Shown here: piece by piece, positions 33,447 to 36,963 of the stretch | Layout of the letters: each line of letters opens with the position of its first letter | Position numbering within the stretch: the stretch's first letter is position 1 | Source of the DNA: Pseudomonadota bacterium | GTDB lineage: Bacteria; Pseudomonadota; Alphaproteobacteria; Acetobacterales; Acetobacteraceae | DNA: 36,963 nt | Reading direction: 5' to 3' | NCBI GenBank assembly: GCA_018971725.1 | Contig: JAGXAE010000006.1 | Span: forward strand, 1 to 36,963 | Notes under the pieces: model-generated | What the model saw: the letters and a program-made list of their open reading frames with translations, nothing else | Databases searched by the model: none | What the model was told of the DNA's origin: nothing | Position numbers and translations under genes: made by a program

Positions 33447-35213
33447 TTACAATGCTTGCGCCACTTGCCTGAAGATTTGCGCGGGCAGCGTGCCGCCCAG
33501 AAGCTCCTTGCCGGGCGTGTTGTTGTCGTTCCCCAACCAGACGGCGATGATGTCCCCTTTGGCATAGCCGACGAACCAGCCGTCCCGGTAATCCTGCGTG
33601 GTGCCGGTTTTGCCCGCCGTATAAACGCCCGGAATGAATGCCGCCTTGCCAGTGCCGGAAAGCACCACTTGGCGCATCATATTGCCCACCGCATAAGCAT
33701 CCCCCGCTGGAACAACCCGCTCCGGCGGGGTGATGGCGGCGGGCACGCCGTTGATGGCTGTGATGCCATAGGGTGTGACACGCTCGCCGCCATTGAAGAA
33801 AGCGGCATAAGCAGCAGCAAGCTGAATCACCCCCACACCACCCGTGCCCAGCGCCATGGTGGCGTCGTCGGGAAAATGATCATCCAGCCCCAGCGTGCGC
33901 GCCACGGCAATCACACGGCGCGGCCCGCCGGCGCGCAGCAGAATGCGGATAGCGGCGGTGTTCATGGAATCCGCCAGCGCCTCGGTCATGCTCACCTCGC
34001 CGCGATAGCCGCGCTCATAATCATGCGGACGATAGCCGCGCAGATCCAACGGCGCGTCCAGCACCGTGCTGTCAGGCGACATCCCGGCCATCAGCCCGGC
34101 TAGCCAGACAACGGGCTTGATGGCCGAGCCTGTTTGGCGACGCGCCAGCACGGCGCGGTTATAGCCCTCGCGGTCGCCTACCCCACCCACCATGGCGCGC
34201 ACCGCACCGGTTCGCGCATCCAGCACCACCACAGCACCTTGTGAGACACCGTATTTGGCACCCTGTGTCTCGATGGCGGAATCCAGCGCGGCCTGAGCCA
34301 CTATCTGCGCCCCCGGGTTCATCGTGGTGGTAAAGCTGATATCCTCGCCCTCCGGGATCAGCGCCGCCTCGCGCTGCATGGTCCAGAGCGCGAACCAGGA
34401 AGTGCGGGAAACCGGCGAAGCGGCATCGTCAAGCTGCGCGGTCGCCACGTTCTCCTGCCCGGGTGAGATGACGCCGGTGGCGACCATTGCGTTCAAAACC
34501 TCCGTGGCACGGCTTGCCGCGGCCTGGGAGTTCGCCAGCGGGTTAAGGCTGGAGGGCGCCTTGGGCAAACCGGCCAGAATGGCGGCCTGGGCCAAAGTGA
34601 GACGCGACGCCGGTTCGTTGAAGTAAAGCCGCGCCGCGGCATCCACCCCGTAAGCGCCACCGCCGAGATAAACGCGGTTGAGATAGATGCCGAGGATTTG
34701 CGCCCGGCTGTAATGGCGCCAGAGCCAGAGCGAAAGAAACGCCTCCTGCACTTTGCGCCGCAGCGTGCGCTGGTTGCCCAGGAACAGAGTTTTGGCCACC
34801 TGCTGGGTGAGGGTGGACCCACCCTGCACCACGCGGCGGTGAATGACATCCGAGAGCAGAGCGCGGAAAATACCCCATCCGTCAAACGCGCCATGCTCGT
34901 AGAAACGCCGGTCCTCGATGGCGATGAAGGCGGCCGGAACATAAGGTGGCAGCTCAGACGGCAACACCACGCGGCCAGACACATCCCCGAATCGAGCCAC
35001 GAGATGGCCTTGCGGGTCGAGAAGCCGGATCGCCGGGCGGCGTGGCTGAGTGACCGCGATGGCGGGATTCGGCAGGTTCCAGGTGAACCAGAGCGCAACC
35101 AGCCCCACCCCCACCGCGCTCCAGATTCCCAGCATGACAAGCACCCGCGCCACCGCCCAGGCGCTGTCAAGGCGGCGCTTAAGCTCGGGGGACGGCTTGG
35201 GGATCGATGGCAT
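33447..35213 (-). CDS. Class A penicillin-binding protein (PBP1-type)
   Basis: A bifunctional peptidoglycan synthase of 588 aa. After a membrane anchor (VARVLVMLGIWSAVGVGLVALWF) comes the glycosyltransferase domain: catalytic Glu in AIEDRRFYEHGAFDGWG, then GGSTLTQQVAKTLFL, RRKVQEAFLSLWLW and YLNRVYLGGGAYGVDAAA. The transpeptidase domain has SxxK in TGSAIKPVVW, SxN in ADSMNTAAI and KTGTTQDYRDGWFVGY. It is shorter than the ~800-aa PBP1a because it lacks the OB insert and C-terminal tail. I use the ATG at 35213, 9 nt after GGGGGA; the tracked ATG at 35222 abuts that site. Confidence 0.94.
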   Translation of the reverse strand: MPSIPKPSPELKRRLDSAWAVARVLVMLGIWSAVGVGLVALWFTWNLPNPAIAVTQPRRPAIRLLDPQGHLVARFGDVSGRVVLPSELPPYVPAAFIAIEDRRFYEHGAFDGWGIFRALLSDVIHRRVVQGGSTLTQQVAKTLFLGNQRTLRRKVQEAFLSLWLWRHYSRAQILGIYLNRVYLGGGAYGVDAAARLYFNEPASRLTLAQAAILAGLPKAPSSLNPLANSQAAASRATEVLNAMVATGVISPGQENVATAQLDDAASPVSRTSWFALWTMQREAALIPEGEDISFTTTMNPGAQIVAQAALDSAIETQGAKYGVSQGAVVVLDARTGAVRAMVGGVGDREGYNRAVLARRQTGSAIKPVVWLAGLMAGMSPDSTVLDAPLDLRGYRPHDYERGYRGEVSMTEALADSMNTAAIRILLRAGGPRRVIAVARTLGLDDHFPDDATMALGTGGVGVIQLAAAYAAFFNGGERVTPYGITAINGVPAAITPPERVVPAGDAYAVGNMMRQVVLSGTGKAAFIPGVYTAGKTGTTQDYRDGWFVGYAKGDIIAVWLGNDNNTPGKELLGGTLPAQIFRQVAQAL

Positions 35214-35301
35214 CGTCGGCATTCCCCCTGCTGCCCAGCTTGGCCCCGTGGCGTCAACCGTGGTTTGACCAGGGCGCCAGAATCGCTAAACAGGCCCCAG
35301 T

Positions 35302-35388
35302 GCGGGCGTGGCGAAATCGGTAGACGCAACGGACTTAAAATCCGTTGGGAGCAATCCCGTGCCGGTTCAAGTCCGGCCGCCCGCACCA
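35302..35388 (+). tRNA. tRNA-Leu (anticodon TAA)
   Basis: Acceptor GCGGGCG/CGCCCGC, anticodon stem ACGGA/TCCGT with loop CTTAAAA (anticodon TAA, codons UUA and UUG), a long class II variable arm (TGGGAGCAATCCCG), T arm GCCGG-TTCAAGT-CCGGC, discriminator A and encoded CCA. It lies between the divergent pbp and ABC permease genes. Confidence 0.97.
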
Positions 35389-35567
35389 ATATCCGGTACA
35401 CAAAGCCGCCGTCTGGCAAATTCCCACTTGGAACGAAATTCAAAGCTAGCCTTCGACCAGCCAGGTCGCGTCTCCCGCCCGTTTTAGCCTTGAACCAGCC
35501 CGGCTTTCCGGCAAAGGTGGCAGGGTGGCTATAAACCTTGGGCGCCACGGCTCCATAGGAGGCAAGA
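35389..35567. other. Spacer between tRNA-Leu and the ABC transporter genes
   Basis: 179 bp without a gene. It begins ATATCCGG, the same eight bases that follow the tRNA-Val 3' end. A TATAAA at about 35530 could be a -10 for the transporter, but the hexamer 17 nt upstream is poor. No direct repeat of the tRNA end that would mark an integration site was seen. Confidence 0.5.
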
Positions 35568-36407
35568 TTGGCGGGTGAGGAACCAGCCTTGGACGAGGCC
35601 GGCCCGCGCAGCCGTGCGGTTCCCGCGCCAGGCGGCAAGGTGGCGCATGCTGGCTGGCTCACAACCACCGTCGTGCTGCTGGCGGCCATCGGGCTGTGGC
35701 AGCTTTGCTCGGTCCTCCAGCTTTTTCCGCCGATTGCCCTGCCCTCACCCGCCAAAGTGTGGAGTGCCTTCGTAACCTTGTTCACTATCGGTTATGGCGG
35801 GCATACGATCTGGGTGGATATCGGCATCAGTTCTCTGCGCGTGGCGGTGGGCTTTATCGGCGCGGTGATCATCGGCGTACCACTGGGGCTGATGATGGCG
35901 CGGGTTCAGGTTATCTTCCGCATTATCGACCCATTTCTGCAGTTCATACGGCCCGTGCCGCCCTTAGCCTATATTCCGCTGCTGGTGGTGTGGTTCGGCA
36001 TCGGGGAGCTGCCGAAAATATTACTGATCCTCGTCGGCACCATTCCGGTGATCATCATCGGCACCATTTCCGGCGTGAAGGCCACGCCGCCCTTGCGGCT
36101 TTCCGTGGCGCGCACGCTGGGCGCCACGGAAGGGCAGATTTTCCGCCATGTCATTCTGCCTTCCGCCTTGCCGGAAATTTTCACCGCGGCGCGGGTGGGC
36201 ATTGGCGTGGCGTGGTCGTGCCTCGTCGCGGCGGAACTCATCGCCGCGGATCAGGGGCTTGGCTGGCTGGTGCAATATGCCGGGCAGGCCTTGCAGGTTG
36301 CCGTGGTGATCGCAGGGATCATTGTCATCGGTATTCTTGGCTACGCGATGGAGCTGGTGATCCGGCTCGCCGAAAGCCGCTCCGTGCCCTGGCGCGGGCG
36401 GGAATGA
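35568..36407 (+). CDS. ABC transporter permease, nitrate/sulfonate/taurine type
   Basis: A 279-aa inner-membrane subunit of the SsuC/TauC/NrtB class. Six or so hydrophobic segments follow a hydrophilic N-terminal ~28 residues, and the binding-protein-dependent transport loop is TLGATEGQIFRHVILPSALPEIFTAARVGIGVAW, the EAA motif that docks the ATPase. The C-terminus is EVVIRLAE-like (MELVIRLAESRSVPWRGRE). The start is TTG at 35568, with AGGAGG 5 nt upstream. It precedes a substrate-binding protein by 22 nt; no ATPase gene is inside the window and it probably lies to the right. Confidence 0.92.
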   Translation: MAGEEPALDEAGPRSRAVPAPGGKVAHAGWLTTTVVLLAAIGLWQLCSVLQLFPPIALPSPAKVWSAFVTLFTIGYGGHTIWVDIGISSLRVAVGFIGAVIIGVPLGLMMARVQVIFRIIDPFLQFIRPVPPLAYIPLLVVWFGIGELPKILLILVGTIPVIIIGTISGVKATPPLRLSVARTLGATEGQIFRHVILPSALPEIFTAARVGIGVAWSCLVAAELIAADQGLGWLVQYAGQALQVAVVIAGIIVIGILGYAMELVIRLAESRSVPWRGRE

Positions 36408-36429
36408 ACCACATAGCAAAGGGGGCATC

Positions 36430-36963
36430 ATGTTGAAGAAACTTCTCCGCGCCGGGCTTCTGGGCGCCAGCGCTTTGGCCGTTACAGCGCCGCTGGCCAA
36501 GGCCGCGCAGCCGGATATCGTCATCGGCTACGAGAATAACGGCGCTGATCCGTATATGGTCACGCAAGGGCTGGGACTGTTCCAGAAAGACATCGCCGGC
36601 AATGTCACACTGAAGTTTTTCGATTCCGGCCCGGCGGCGATGAGCGCCCTGGCTTCCAACTCCCTGCAATTCATGTGCGGGCTGGGCATTCCACCTTTCG
36701 TGGCGGCAGTGTCTCAGGGCTTGCCGCTGGCCATCATCTATAACCAAGAGCGTTACACCACTGCCGCCGGGATTGCCGTGCGCCCTGGCACCGGCATCAA
36801 CTCCATCGCCGACCTGAAGGGCAAGAAAATCGCCATCGTGCAGGGCTCTCAAGCCAGCTTCGAGCTTGCCACCTTCCTGCAACAGGCGAATGTGCCGTTC
36901 GACTCCGTCCGGCAGATCAACATGTCCCCGCCCGAGATGCGGGTGGCCTACTCCACCAACAGC
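36430..36963 (+). CDS. ABC substrate-binding protein, SsuA/TauA/NMT1-like (partial)
   Basis: The ORF starts ATG at 36430 with AAAGGGGG about 5 nt upstream and runs open to the window edge (178 codons seen), so it is absent from the ORF track. The leader MLKKLLRAGLLGASALAVTAPLAKA-AQPD looks Sec-type, cleaved after AKA. The mature part (DIVIGYENNGADPYMVTQGLGLFQKDI, then GPAAMSALASNSLQFMCGLGIPPFVAAVSQGLPLAIIY and LKGKKIAIVQGSQASFELATFL) has the type II binding-protein pattern of sulfonate, taurine or pyrimidine transporters. The ligand is not decidable. It forms an operon with the permease. Confidence 0.9.
   Translation, partial: MLKKLLRAGLLGASALAVTAPLAKAAQPDIVIGYENNGADPYMVTQGLGLFQKDIAGNVTLKFFDSGPAAMSALASNSLQFMCGLGIPPFVAAVSQGLPLAIIYNQERYTTAAGIAVRPGTGINSIADLKGKKIAIVQGSQASFELATFLQQANVPFDSVRQINMSPPEMRVAYSTNS

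Noticed and set aside
35389-35567. Prophage or island attachment site at tRNA-Leu
   Set aside because: No direct repeat of the tRNA 3' end, no integrase and no change in composition downstream.
34493-35785. Minus-strand ORF of 430 codons spanning pbp, tRNA-Leu and the ABC permease start
   Set aside because: It reads through a tRNA gene and two real genes in other frames.

Overview
The window is GC-rich (apart from a few AT-rich stretches) and reads as alphaproteobacterial chromosome, most likely Acetobacteraceae or a close relative. This rests on gene orders typical of that class (4.5S RNA-dnaX-ybaB-recR; def-fmt-truA; infA-maf-RNase E/G-yacG; tkt-gap-pgk; hsp20 next to DUF1150), on the short HisG form, and on the IF-1 sequence. 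The assignment is an inference from sequence style; no database was searched. Most of the window is housekeeping genome. No phage, IS element, CRISPR array or defence island was recognised.

Layout. 1-4.2 kb (+): the 3' end of what looks like the SRP RNA, then dnaX, ybaB, recR and a group II PLP-dependent decarboxylase. 4.2-4.3 kb: a perfect 61-bp palindrome plus a second hairpin that runs into the 3' end of hisD. 4.3-8.6 kb (-): hisG-hisD, a Stf0-type sulfotransferase, a glutathione S-transferase, and hsp20-DUF1150. 8.7-14.4 kb (+): def, fmt and truA with overlapping ends, then dnaE. 14.5-17.3 kb (+): an orphan membrane-anchored protein and an S9 peptidase with a Tat/lipoprotein-like leader. 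17.3-18.7 kb (-): a ClC channel/antiporter. 18.7-20.7 kb (+): tRNA-Val(GAC), infA, maf, a short RNase E/G and yacG, the last missing from the ORF track. 20.8-26.1 kb (-): an EamA exporter and the tkt-gap-pgk operon with a clear terminator. 26.4-29.7 kb: two different ammonium transporters, divergently transcribed from a 533-bp spacer. 29.8-35.2 kb: a UbiH-type hydroxylase, a small AT-rich DUF6680-like gene, a CPA2 cation/proton antiporter and a class A PBP. 35.3-37 kb (+): tRNA-Leu(TAA), then an ABC permease and a substrate-binding protein cut by the window end.

How the genes work together. The blocks serve replication and recombination (dnaX, recR, dnaE), translation start-up (def, fmt, infA, tRNAs, truA), central carbon flow (tkt-gap-pgk), histidine synthesis (hisG, hisD) and nitrogen uptake. 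The strongest regulatory signal is in the amt spacer. Each amt gene is preceded, on its own strand, by a sequence matching the sigma-54 -24/-12 consensus at 15 of 16 positions. The ORF-track start of the right-hand gene lies inside that promoter, so both tracked starts are too far upstream. Other points of interest are a maf gene whose conserved N-terminus has no ATG/GTG/TTG start, repeat-derived codons at the end of hisD, a pre-tRNA leader/trailer helix, and the AT-rich DUF6680-like gene with a 41-bp inverted repeat upstream.
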